DNA of 64,000 nucleotides from Mycolicibacterium poriferae (GTDB lineage: Bacteria; Actinomycetota; Actinomycetes; Mycobacteriales; Mycobacteriaceae): positions 3,534,001 to 3,598,000 of the forward strand of contig NZ_AP022570.1 in NCBI RefSeq assembly GCF_010728325.1, in the 5' to 3' direction. A program made the position numbers and the translations under genes. Below the pieces are notes generated by a model. It was not told the origin of the DNA and did not search any database. It saw only the letters and a list, made by a program, of their open reading frames with translations. Below are positions 9,326 to 17,172 of this stretch, piece after piece. Every line of letters begins with the position of its first letter. Position 1 is the stretch's first letter.

Positions 9326-10152
9326 AACCGGTACTGCACGATCCTGGCCTTGCGCGCGATCGCCGGAACCCGGTGAGACAACCTGGCGGCCACGCGGAGG
9401 CCGGCCGGGAACAGTCGCGCCTCGGGCCGGTGCATGCCACTGGCCTCCTCGATCAACTGCAGGGCGGGGTTCCAGAGTTGGGGCGTGTGGGCGTCCTTGA
9501 AACCGGCGAACTTCCACTGGGTGTGCGGGGAGTTCGCGTTCCTGGACGTGCTGAGCCTGCCCATCAGCTGATTGAGCTTGCTCACCGGTCCGTAGTCGTT
9601 GAATGCCAGGATCCCGGAAGCGAAGTGGCCGGTGACGTCGCGCATCACCGACATCACCGCGGACTCGTCGAGGAACGCGAACAGGCCGTCGGCGAAGACC
9701 AGTGTGGGCCGGGTGGCCGGAATGGGTTTTAGCCACGTCGATTCCAGGACCGACGCGGCGACGGAGCGCGCACTGGCGTGCTCCGGTAACAGCGCCTCGC
9801 GCAGGGCGATGACCGCAGGCAGGTCCACGCTGTACCAGTCCACGGTGGCCGGCGGGTCGACCCGATGGAGCGCGCTGTTGAATCCCGATCCCAGGTCGAC
9901 CACGACGGCGTCGGAGTGCGCGGCGACGAAGGCGCGGATCCGTTCGTCGAGCATTTTGGCGCGCAGCGCCACGAGCGCCACCACACTGGCGGTGGCGCCC
10001 AGACTCGTGAAGTCACAGTCGATCTGAGCCACCGTCGCGCCCGCGAGCGGATCGGCGAGGATCGGGTGAGCATGTGCACTGTCCAGCGCCCGGGCGTACT
10101 CGGTGAGCAGGGCAGTCTGCTCGATCGGTGCGAGACCCGCGACATCCATCAT
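9322..10152 (-). CDS. SAM-dependent methyltransferase, leucine-carboxyl-methyltransferase-like family
   Basis: About 276 residues, similar to the large actinobacterial family of putative O-methyltransferases (LCM/PPM fold). The SAM-binding loop is VVDLGSGFNS, followed by an acidic DLPAV segment and FADGLFAFLDES. The conserved N-terminal AGLAPIEQTALLTEYARALDS argues for the ATG at 10152 (or 10149) rather than an upstream GTG at 10191. The methyl acceptor is unknown. It overlaps the 3' end of the P450 gene by 4 bp in convergent orientation. Confidence 0.8.
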   Translation of the reverse strand: MMDVAGLAPIEQTALLTEYARALDSAHAHPILADPLAGATVAQIDCDFTSLGATASVVALVALRAKMLDERIRAFVAAHSDAVVVDLGSGFNSALHRVDPPATVDWYSVDLPAVIALREALLPEHASARSVAASVLESTWLKPIPATRPTLVFADGLFAFLDESAVMSVMRDVTGHFASGILAFNDYGPVSKLNQLMGRLSTSRNANSPHTQWKFAGFKDAHTPQLWNPALQLIEEASGMHRPEARLFPAGLRVAARLSHRVPAIARKARIVQYRF

Positions 10153-10261
10153 GCCAGCCAACCACACCTGTCGACTGCCATCCACCACCACCGGTCGGCG
10201 TTCACCGTGCCGTCAGTGGAAGTCCTGGTGCTCCTGCACTATTCGTCCGCGTGCCCCTGGA

Positions 10262-11668
10262 CTACTCGTCCGAGCCGTCAGACTCACCGGCGCTGGAAGC
10301 CGCGGACCCGGAATCACCGGCACCCTCAGCACTCTCGCCGGAGGAACCCGTGGTGCCCTTGTCGCCTGTCTCCTGCCGGTCCTTTTCGTCGTCCTCCTGG
10401 GCTTCCTCGGTCTGCAGGTCGGCATCGGTGAGAGCAGCGTCCTCGTCCAGGGACTCGGAGTCGTCGAGGGATTCGGAGTCGAGATCGCCCGTATCCAGAT
10501 CGCCGGATGCCAGATCGTCAGTGCCCAGGTCGTCGGTGCCCAGGTCGCCGGGTTCCAGGGCTCCCGTTTCCGGATCGCTGGATTCCACATCGCTGGTGTT
10601 CGGGTCCGTCTCGGTATTCGTCAGCTCGTCGCCACTCTCCGACTGATCGCTTCCTACGGTCTCGCCGCCGGCAGCCTCCCCGTCGGTGACATCCTTGGGC
10701 CCGTCGATGGTCGTTTTCGCAGCGGCCAGCGTGGCCGCCGGCTGCGCCGGGCCGTCGTCGACAGAGCCGTCGTCCTCGCCCGGCGCCTCGGGTTCCGGTT
10801 CGGGCTCGGGTGCCGGCTCCGGAAGACCCGGCTGCGCGGGCAGGTAGGACCGGTCGTAGGCGCGTTCGACGATCTCCTTCAGCGGTTCGTTGAGCGCATC
10901 GGCCAGTGCCGACAACCCGACCCATCGCAACGGTTCCAGTAGTGGCAGGTTCTTGGTCGGCACGTAGACGTAGGTGGTGTTGCCTTCGGTCCACACATAG
11001 TTCGCCGGATCGTAGATGTCGACGTCCTCGTAATCCTGGTGCACGAACAGGAAACCGGCGTTGGCGTTGAGCAGGGCCAGCAGGTTGAACGGGTTGTCGG
11101 GGAAGTCGGAGGCGGCGTCGTACTGGCGGGACACGTCGATGACGTGATACTCGGTATCGGGGATCACCTGGTCCCAGTCACCGTCCGCGCCGCCGTACTT
11201 GCGTCCCGGGTTGCCCATCAGCACGAAGCCCAGATCGTCGGGTGTCGGGGCGCCCTCGACCTGGGAGCGGGTCTGCAGCCAGAGGGACACCACCCGGGCA
11301 CCCTGGCTGTAGGCGAAGACGTACTGGCGCCCAGTCGTCCCGTCCCGCAGAGCCTCGTCGAGGTTGTTCACGGCCAGCGTTTTCGACAGATACGAGTTCT
11401 GCACCATTTCGCAGGTGCGGGGCGACTGGCACATCACCCCCTGCAAGTCGTCGTCGTTGCCGTGGGGGATCAGGCTCAAGGTCAGCACGCGCGCAGGCTC
11501 CGGCGGGAAATAGTCGAATTCGGCGGCCGACGCCACCGCAGATCCAGAGATCCCGGTCAGCCCCACCGCGGTCGCCGGCAGCGCCACCAGCGGCACCGTC
11601 GCCACCGCAGCAGCTAACCAGCGCGACCGCCGCCGTCGCACCCCGGTGCCGTTTGTGCCTGACCCCAT
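10262..11668 (-). CDS. Exported PE-PPE-domain hydrolase with acidic repeat tail
   Basis: 468 residues. An Arg-rich start (RRRRSRW at 11-17) and a hydrophobic segment (18-48) form a signal or anchor. The PE-PPE hydrolase domain (about 55-275) has AYSQGA with nucleophile Ser121, VLMGNPGRKYGG, a conserved VIDVSRQYD, and VPTKNLPLLEPLRWVGL. The same landmarks occur in the 4066 protein. Residues 285-468 are a Pro/Glu- then Asp/Leu/Gly/Ser-rich tail with DDLG-type short repeats, ending GSDE. It is probably an envelope-exposed esterase or lipase-like enzyme. It lies downstream of the cutinase on the same strand after a 194-bp gap. Confidence 0.8.
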   Translation of the reverse strand: MGSGTNGTGVRRRRSRWLAAAVATVPLVALPATAVGLTGISGSAVASAAEFDYFPPEPARVLTLSLIPHGNDDDLQGVMCQSPRTCEMVQNSYLSKTLAVNNLDEALRDGTTGRQYVFAYSQGARVVSLWLQTRSQVEGAPTPDDLGFVLMGNPGRKYGGADGDWDQVIPDTEYHVIDVSRQYDAASDFPDNPFNLLALLNANAGFLFVHQDYEDVDIYDPANYVWTEGNTTYVYVPTKNLPLLEPLRWVGLSALADALNEPLKEIVERAYDRSYLPAQPGLPEPAPEPEPEPEAPGEDDGSVDDGPAQPAATLAAAKTTIDGPKDVTDGEAAGGETVGSDQSESGDELTNTETDPNTSDVESSDPETGALEPGDLGTDDLGTDDLASGDLDTGDLDSESLDDSESLDEDAALTDADLQTEEAQEDDEKDRQETGDKGTTGSSGESAEGAGDSGSAASSAGESDGSDE

Positions 11669-11862
11669 CGTTGTCCCCCTCGTCGCCGCCCCCCGGTTTG
11701 CTGAGCAAAGCCCAGCCTACGCGTAGAACAGGCCACTGATGAGGCTTTGACACACGGGGATTCTCGACTTTAAAAGCCTGTCTTCGCATTCTGGCCCGCC
11801 CTGCGACCGTCTCGGTCGGCCGCAGCGCCCTGCGCCGCAACTCGCTTTGCCGGGCGAGGGCC

Positions 11863-12519
11863 TCAGCGCACCCGGTCAGCGACGAACGAGGTGGCCTGGT
11901 CGACCATGCCGTTCTTGACGTAGGAGAAGTGCGCGGCAAAGTTCAATCCGGACGAGCAGAACGGGTCGTCGAGCCCGCACAGGTCGATCGTCTTCGGACC
12001 GTACACACCGCTGAGTTCGGGAAGAGGTCCGCCGCCGCGGATATCGCGCAGCGGGTTTCCGAACACAGCGACCGCGGCGACGTGGTCGGCGACGTCCGGC
12101 GGCATCGGGGTCGGGGTGAAACGACCGAGGGGCTTGGGGTCGACGGTGATCAGGTCGATCACGCCCGCTCCCTGCGAGTTACCGCCGAGCACCAGCTTCG
12201 TGTCGGGGCAGTTGTCGGCCATGTACCGCACCCGCCCGGCCGCGTCGGCGGCGCCCGCCGGCGCGGAGGTGTCGAAGTCGAAGCTCGCCGGATAGTTGAC
12301 CGCGTAGGCGCCCACCGTGCGGTCGCCCACCTTGCCGCGCAGCGACTCTACGAATTCGTCGCCGAGCCATCCGAGGCCCGCCGGAGCGCCGGTACCGCGC
12401 GCGAAGATCACCTCGATGTCGGGACACGGTTGGGCCGTTGCGAGAGGCATCGCGAAGGGCACCGCAAGGGGAACCGACACCGCCGCGCACATTGCACCGA
12501 GCATTCGCCTCAACAGCAT
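11863..12519 (-). CDS. Secreted cutinase-like serine esterase
   Basis: 218 residues, the usual length for mycobacterial cutinase-like proteins. The signal peptide is about 1-30 (LLRR then a hydrophobic core). The mature part begins with a conserved Cys (PCPDIEVIFARGT). The nucleophile motif GNSQG has Ser115. The Cys-Gly-Leu-Asp-Asp-Pro-Phe-Cys segment contains the catalytic Asp between paired cysteines. The catalytic His is in AHFSY. The family hydrolyses lipid esters outside the membrane. The ATG at 12519 is preferred because it begins the signal peptide; an in-frame ATG at 12537 adds six residues. The monooxygenase gene ends 59 bp upstream on the same strand, which suggests an operon. Confidence 0.92.
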   Translation of the reverse strand: MLLRRMLGAMCAAVSVPLAVPFAMPLATAQPCPDIEVIFARGTGAPAGLGWLGDEFVESLRGKVGDRTVGAYAVNYPASFDFDTSAPAGAADAAGRVRYMADNCPDTKLVLGGNSQGAGVIDLITVDPKPLGRFTPTPMPPDVADHVAAVAVFGNPLRDIRGGGPLPELSGVYGPKTIDLCGLDDPFCSSGLNFAAHFSYVKNGMVDQATSFVADRVR

Positions 12520-12578
12520 GTCTCCATGCTGACACATCCCTGTGAGGCGCCTGTCCTTACCGGCGCTGACCTGCGGTA

Positions 12579-14066
12579 TCAGTCGAACGTGTAGTCCGTG
12601 AACGCGAACGTGTCGTTCTCCCGGTTGGTCTGGTTGGTCGATGCGGGGCGCACCAGCGTCTCGCCGCTGGGGCTGAAATAGTACGAACGCGAACCCGCGC
12701 AGTCGCCGAGCCGAAACACGGTGTTCTCCAGCGCCACCGCCATGCGATCGCGGAATGCGGCATTGGCTTCGTCGGTGACCTCGAAGGTCGTGGCGTTGCG
12801 CCGATGCAACTCCCCGAACAGGCGGTCCATGTGGCGCATCTGGTATTCCATGGTGTTGAAGTAGGACAGGCCACTGGACGCGTACGGCCCGGCCAGGCTC
12901 AGGAAGTTCGGGAACGCCGGCACCGTGACGCCCTGATAGGCCTGGAAGCCGTTGTCTCGCCACCACTTTCCGAGGTTGCGGGCGTCTCGGCCGATGACCT
13001 CGATGGCCGGGATGTTGGCCTCCCACAGGTCGAAGCCGGTGCACAGTACGAGGGTGTCGATCTGCACCTTGGTTCCGTCGCAGGCGACGATGCCGTCCTT
13101 CTCGACCCGTTCGATTCCCGCCGTCTGCAGCGCGACATTGGGTTTGGCCAGGGTGCGGTAGTACGAGTTGGAGTAGGTCGGCCTCTTGCAGCCGAATTCG
13201 TAGCTGGGGGTCAGCTTGGCCCGCAGATCCTTGTCGCGGATGGAGACGAAGCGCAGCGCCTGCGAAAGGTAGGACGCGAACGTGTTCAGCTGACGGAAGT
13301 TCTTGAAGTTCAGCACCGACAGAATCATCATCACTTCGAGATTGATGTCGGTGGTGAACCGGAACGCCCGCTGCAGCAAAGGAATGCGGGCAAACAGGCG
13401 GCGCAGTCCGACCGGGATCGGGAAGTCGATCTTGGGCACGACGTGGATCGGGGTGCGCTGGTACACCGTCAGCGCGGCGGCCTGCTTGGCCAGCTCGGGA
13501 ATGAGCTGCACCGCAGTGGCCCCGGTACCGATCAACCCGATCCGCTCACCGGCGGGGGAGTAGTCGTCGTCCCAGTCCATGCTGTGCACGACGCGGCCCT
13601 CGAAATCCTCGATGCCGGGGATGTCGGGCTTACGGGGCTGGGACAGATAACCGGTCGCGGTGATCAGGAATCGCGCGGTCAGGGTCTCGCCGCTGGACAG
13701 GGCCACCTGCCAGAACTGCCCGTCCTCGTCCCACCGGGCACCCTCGACCGGGGTGTTGAAGCGCATGTGGCGGCGCACGTCGTACTTGTCGGCGACATGG
13801 TCGGCGTAGAGCTTCAGCTCGGGGCCGGGGGCATACAGACGCGACCAGTTCGGGTTGGGTTCGAACCAGTAGGAGTAGGTGGGTGACGGGATGTCGACCG
13901 CCAGCCCCGGATAGTGGTTGACGTGCCACGTACCGCCGAGATCGTCCTCGCGGTCGACGATCAGGATGTTGTCGTAGCCCATTTTCTTGAGCTGGATCGC
14001 CGCGCCCATCCCGCCGAAGCCGGCGCCGACGACGACCACGTCGTACTCAGGTACTCCCATGGGCAT
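12579..14066 (-). CDS. FAD-dependent Baeyer-Villiger-type monooxygenase (second paralogue)
   Basis: 495 residues, a close paralogue of the 6413-7897 enzyme along its whole length. GAGFGG at 14-19 binds FAD. The fingerprint FxGxxxHxxxW runs from F155 to W165 and is followed by Asp. The second nucleotide motif is GTGATA (180-185), whose last Gly is replaced by Ala. It heads a unit with the cutinase 59 bp downstream. A GAGGT ribosome binding site lies about 9 nt before the ATG. Two such enzymes within 6 kb, each next to PE-PPE-type hydrolases, suggest a shared lipid substrate class. Confidence 0.9.
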   Translation of the reverse strand: MPMGVPEYDVVVVGAGFGGMGAAIQLKKMGYDNILIVDREDDLGGTWHVNHYPGLAVDIPSPTYSYWFEPNPNWSRLYAPGPELKLYADHVADKYDVRRHMRFNTPVEGARWDEDGQFWQVALSSGETLTARFLITATGYLSQPRKPDIPGIEDFEGRVVHSMDWDDDYSPAGERIGLIGTGATAVQLIPELAKQAAALTVYQRTPIHVVPKIDFPIPVGLRRLFARIPLLQRAFRFTTDINLEVMMILSVLNFKNFRQLNTFASYLSQALRFVSIRDKDLRAKLTPSYEFGCKRPTYSNSYYRTLAKPNVALQTAGIERVEKDGIVACDGTKVQIDTLVLCTGFDLWEANIPAIEVIGRDARNLGKWWRDNGFQAYQGVTVPAFPNFLSLAGPYASSGLSYFNTMEYQMRHMDRLFGELHRRNATTFEVTDEANAAFRDRMAVALENTVFRLGDCAGSRSYYFSPSGETLVRPASTNQTNRENDTFAFTDYTFD

Positions 14067-14169
14067 GAACGCTACCTCACAGCAAATCGATCAACGTCGT
14101 CAGAATTGTAGGCCGACGTCCCCTGCCCCGCGCGCCGCAGTGGCCGTCGTGGCAGGAAACTCACACCAC

Positions 14170-14197
14170 GAAGCCCCGGCCGCGGGGCCGGGGCTTC
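14170..14197 (-). terminator. Strong hairpin terminator
   Basis: A perfect 12-bp stem (GAAGCCCCGGCC with its complement) and a 4-nt loop lie just past the stop of the 14220-15566 gene and before the next minus-strand gene. There is no T-run, as is usual in mycobacteria. Confidence 0.7.
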
Positions 14198-14219
14198 GGG
14201 TGAGCGGTCGTCGTCGAGG

Positions 14220-15566
14220 CTACTCGTCGGAGCCGGACGACGCCGATCCGGAATCATCCGACGACGAATCGTCGCCGGTGTCACTGTCGGCCCCGGTGTC
14301 GCTGTCGTCGGCCGCGGCGTCGCTGTCGTCGGACGCTGTCGCGTCCTCAGCCGCGTCCTCCTCCTTGGCGCTCTCAGCTTCAGCCGCGTCGTCGGCCAGC
14401 GCCTCCTCGAGTGCCTCCTCCTCGGCGGCCTCCTCCTCGGCGGCCTCCGCGACGGTCTCCTCGACGGCCTCGTCGTCGTCCTTGGCTACCTCGATCTCGT
14501 CGCTGAGCTCGGTGACCTTCTCGGTGTCGTCCGCATCGGTCTCGACCACCTCGACGGTGTCAGCCACGTCGACCGGCGCGGTGTCTTCCGTGTCGGCGGA
14601 CTCCTCGACCGCCGCCTCGACAGCCTTCACCGGCTCCGACACTGTGGTGTCCTCGGCGGGCTCGGCCGCGACCGTGGCCACCGACGCCGTCCGGGCTGCC
14701 GACGGCACGTCGTCATACCGCTTGTAACCGCGCTCCACCGAGGCGCGCAGGCTCTCTTCCATCGGCTTGAGGAACGGCAGCAGCGTGACCAGCGGAAGCT
14801 CCTCGGTCGGCACCAGGTAGTGAGTCGTGGTGCCGCCCAGCGCGTTGGTCTTGACCGTGATGTTCTCCGCCGGGACGTCGTCGAGGTCAGCGAACATCAC
14901 CGGGATGTGCACGACGATGGCGCCGGCCATCGCGTTGACCACCGCGGTGAGGTTCCACCAGCGGTCCGGCATGTCGGCCAGGCCGTCGAATTCGCCGGTG
15001 ATGACGTGCGTGTCGTAGACGGTGTCGGGCGCCGGCTGATAGGTGTAGTCGTACTTGGGGTTGTACTTGGAGTCCTTGATCAGTTCCTGCCGGCTGGAGT
15101 CGGCGACCAGGTAGAACGAGATCTCGTCGGCCCCCACCGCGTTCGGGTCTGCCGCCATCTGGCGCAGAACTTCCGTCGTGACCAGCGACCCCGCCGACAG
15201 CCCGATCACGGTGACCTTCTCACCGTTGAGGACATTGCCGTTCTCGTCGCGGGTCAGGCGGCCCAGGGCGGCAGTGATCTCGGCGTTGAGGTTGTCGATG
15301 CCCACGGCGATGGACTGGCCCAGCGTCAGGTCGTCTCTGCCGGTGTAGGGCCCGGCCTCGGCCGGCCAGTTCACGCTGACGCGCTCCTGGCCGTGGGTGA
15401 GGTCGCCCAGGATCTGGGCCATGATGATGTCGTGCAGCTGCGGCGTGTCCAGACCGCCGATCACCAACGCCGAACTGCTGGCCCAGGACGGCGATGAGAA
15501 AGCTAACAGCGCTGAGGCTACGAGGCTGCCGCAAGCAACCCCGGCCTTGCGAATACCAACCCGCAT
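14220..15566 (-). CDS. Exported PE-PPE-domain hydrolase with acidic tail
   Basis: 448 residues. The signal peptide (1-30) ends near SWASSS. The PE-PPE domain (about 32-285) has VIGLSAGSL with nucleophile Ser124, FYLVADSSRQEL, YDTHVITGEFDGLADMPD and a VPTEELPLVTLLPFL segment. The last part corresponds to the VPTKNLPLLEPL landmark of its neighbours. Residues 300-448 are an Ala/Glu/Asp/Val/Ser tail ending SSGSDE. The ATG at 15566 has a GGGGAGT ribosome binding site; the longer frame to 15662 adds a Cys/Arg-rich segment and is rejected. It is followed by a strong terminator. Confidence 0.8.
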   Translation of the reverse strand: MRVGIRKAGVACGSLVASALLAFSSPSWASSSALVIGGLDTPQLHDIIMAQILGDLTHGQERVSVNWPAEAGPYTGRDDLTLGQSIAVGIDNLNAEITAALGRLTRDENGNVLNGEKVTVIGLSAGSLVTTEVLRQMAADPNAVGADEISFYLVADSSRQELIKDSKYNPKYDYTYQPAPDTVYDTHVITGEFDGLADMPDRWWNLTAVVNAMAGAIVVHIPVMFADLDDVPAENITVKTNALGGTTTHYLVPTEELPLVTLLPFLKPMEESLRASVERGYKRYDDVPSAARTASVATVAAEPAEDTTVSEPVKAVEAAVEESADTEDTAPVDVADTVEVVETDADDTEKVTELSDEIEVAKDDDEAVEETVAEAAEEEAAEEEALEEALADDAAEAESAKEEDAAEDATASDDSDAAADDSDTGADSDTGDDSSSDDSGSASSGSDE

Positions 15567-16302
15567 GAGGACTCCCCGATAGAAGCAGTGAAATCGCGAG
15601 CCGTGCCTGGCTCCACCGCGAGCATATTGCGCCGTACGAACCTTCGCGCAGCAAAACGTCAATAATTCTCATTCAGACATTTATGGCAAACTGTAGTTAT
15701 ATTGCTGATATATATTCTTTATCGACGACTCTACAACGCTAGAGTGTGACGGCTTCTCGGTTGCCACATGAGAAGCCATCCGCGCAATAGGCCAGTAAAT
15801 ACGCAGTTCAAGGCGTTTTATGCGGCGAACCTACGGGATAGTAGGAATTGCATAGAATTTGAACTACACGTAAGTAATTAATGGAGTAGGTCGTCGTGCA
15901 ATGACACGGCTGGATGTTGCCTGTGACTAGTTCGCAAAAAAATATCGATGGTATGAACCATGCCTTTCAGCACACGCCGCAAGGTCTTTGCCCCTGGGCC
16001 CGAACAATGGGCGACGTGATACGCGGTCAACCGTCAGGTGATCGGCGTGTGACCAGCCGGTAACTGACTTCCGGGTAAGAAAAGGCGTGTGTCAAGCAAA
16101 CACTCGCCGCTGCCTGCAGCAACAGCACCCGGAGTCCGTCGCAGCTACCGCACCTGGTCGACTGCGGAACCTGGGAGGCCGCGGCACAGCTACCACGCAC
16201 TTCGTCGACCGCCGCATCCCCGGGCCCGCACCGCCGAGCGCCGCCGCACATCCGGAAGTGCGGAGCAAGAGCAGCCGATGCCCCGGGCAGCACCGCGCCC
16301 GT
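15567..16302. other. Long AT-rich intergenic region with two small hairpins
   Basis: About 740 bp between divergent genes without a convincing coding region. Positions about 15655-15960 are markedly AT-rich against the GC-rich background. Two small inverted repeats sit side by side: ACTCTA/TAGAGT (15728-15745) and GGCTTCTC/GAGAAGCC (15751-15777). It could hold promoters for both flanking genes, an Lsr2-bound silencer or a small RNA; the sequence alone does not decide. Confidence 0.5.
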
Positions 16303-16308
16303 TATCCT
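16303..16308 (+). promoter_or_regulatory. -10 box for a leaderless transcript
   Basis: TATCCT ends 6 nt before the GTG at 16315, the same spacing as at 6401-6413. No ribosome binding site precedes the GTG. Confidence 0.45.
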
Positions 16309-16314
16309 TCCCCG

Positions 16315-17172
16315 GTGAGCGCCAACGACATGTCCAGCTGGTACGGCAAGGTCGCCTTCGTCACCGGAGGCGGATCGGGAATCGGTGCCGCCCTGTCAGC
16401 GAAGCTGGTCGACGCGGGCGCCCAGGTGTGGATCGCGGACCGCCAGTTCGACCACGCGAAGACGCTGGCACAGCGACTGGACGCCTCCGGCGCGCGGGCC
16501 CACGCCGTGGAACTCGACGTCCGCGATCCCGCGGCCGTCCGCCGCGCCATCGACGCGGTGGTCGATGCTGCGGGGCGCCTCGACTATCTGTTCAACAACG
16601 CCGGAATCGGCATCGGCGGTGAGGTCGACACCCTCACCCTGGACGACTGGTCCGACATCATCGACGTGAACCTGCGCGGGGTGATCCACGGCGTCGATGC
16701 CGCCTACCCGATCATGATCAAGCAGGGCAGCGGCCACATCGTCAACACCGCGTCGATGGCCGGGCTGATCACCACGTCGGCACAGGCCGCCTATTCGTCG
16801 ACCAAGCATGCGGTCGTCGCGTTGTCGAAGACCCTGCGCGTGGAGGGCAAGACCCATGGCGTGCGGGTGTCGGTGCTGTGCCCGGGAGTGGTGCGCACGC
16901 CTATCCTTACCGGCGGCGAATACGGACACAACCGGAGCATCAGTCGCGAGAACCAGCAGAAGCTGGGGGAGGCGTTGCGCCCGATGGACCCCGACGAGTT
17001 CGCCGACCAGGCGCTGCGCGCGGTGATGCGCAATCAGGCCATCATCGTCGTGCCGCGGTGGTGGAAAGCACTGTGGTACCTCGAGCGGATGTCGCCGGCG
17101 CTGTCGATGCGCGCGGCAGCCACCGCGCTGAAGCGCACCCGCCAGGTGCAGTCAGCCGCGTCGCCCCGGTAG
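16315..17172 (+). CDS. Short-chain dehydrogenase/reductase
   Basis: 285-residue classical SDR. The cofactor motif TGGGSGIG is at 17-24, NNAG at 94-97, and the catalytic Ser147, Tyr160 and Lys164 (YSSTK) are present. It should be an active NAD(P)-dependent oxidoreductase of an alcohol or ketone. The GTG at 16315 is chosen because a leaderless -10 box sits 6 nt upstream; an ATG at 16330 is the alternative. The 3' end overlaps the convergent alkB-like gene by 21 bp. Confidence 0.9.
   Translation: MSANDMSSWYGKVAFVTGGGSGIGAALSAKLVDAGAQVWIADRQFDHAKTLAQRLDASGARAHAVELDVRDPAAVRRAIDAVVDAAGRLDYLFNNAGIGIGGEVDTLTLDDWSDIIDVNLRGVIHGVDAAYPIMIKQGSGHIVNTASMAGLITTSAQAAYSSTKHAVVALSKTLRVEGKTHGVRVSVLCPGVVRTPILTGGEYGHNRSISRENQQKLGEALRPMDPDEFADQALRAVMRNQAIIVVPRWWKALWYLERMSPALSMRAAATALKRTRQVQSAASPR

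Noticed and set aside
1..15566. Classical PE or PPE genes with an ESX locus
   Set aside because: None of the hydrolases has a PE or PPE N-terminal domain. They have ordinary signal-peptide-like starts, and no esx or ecc genes are present.
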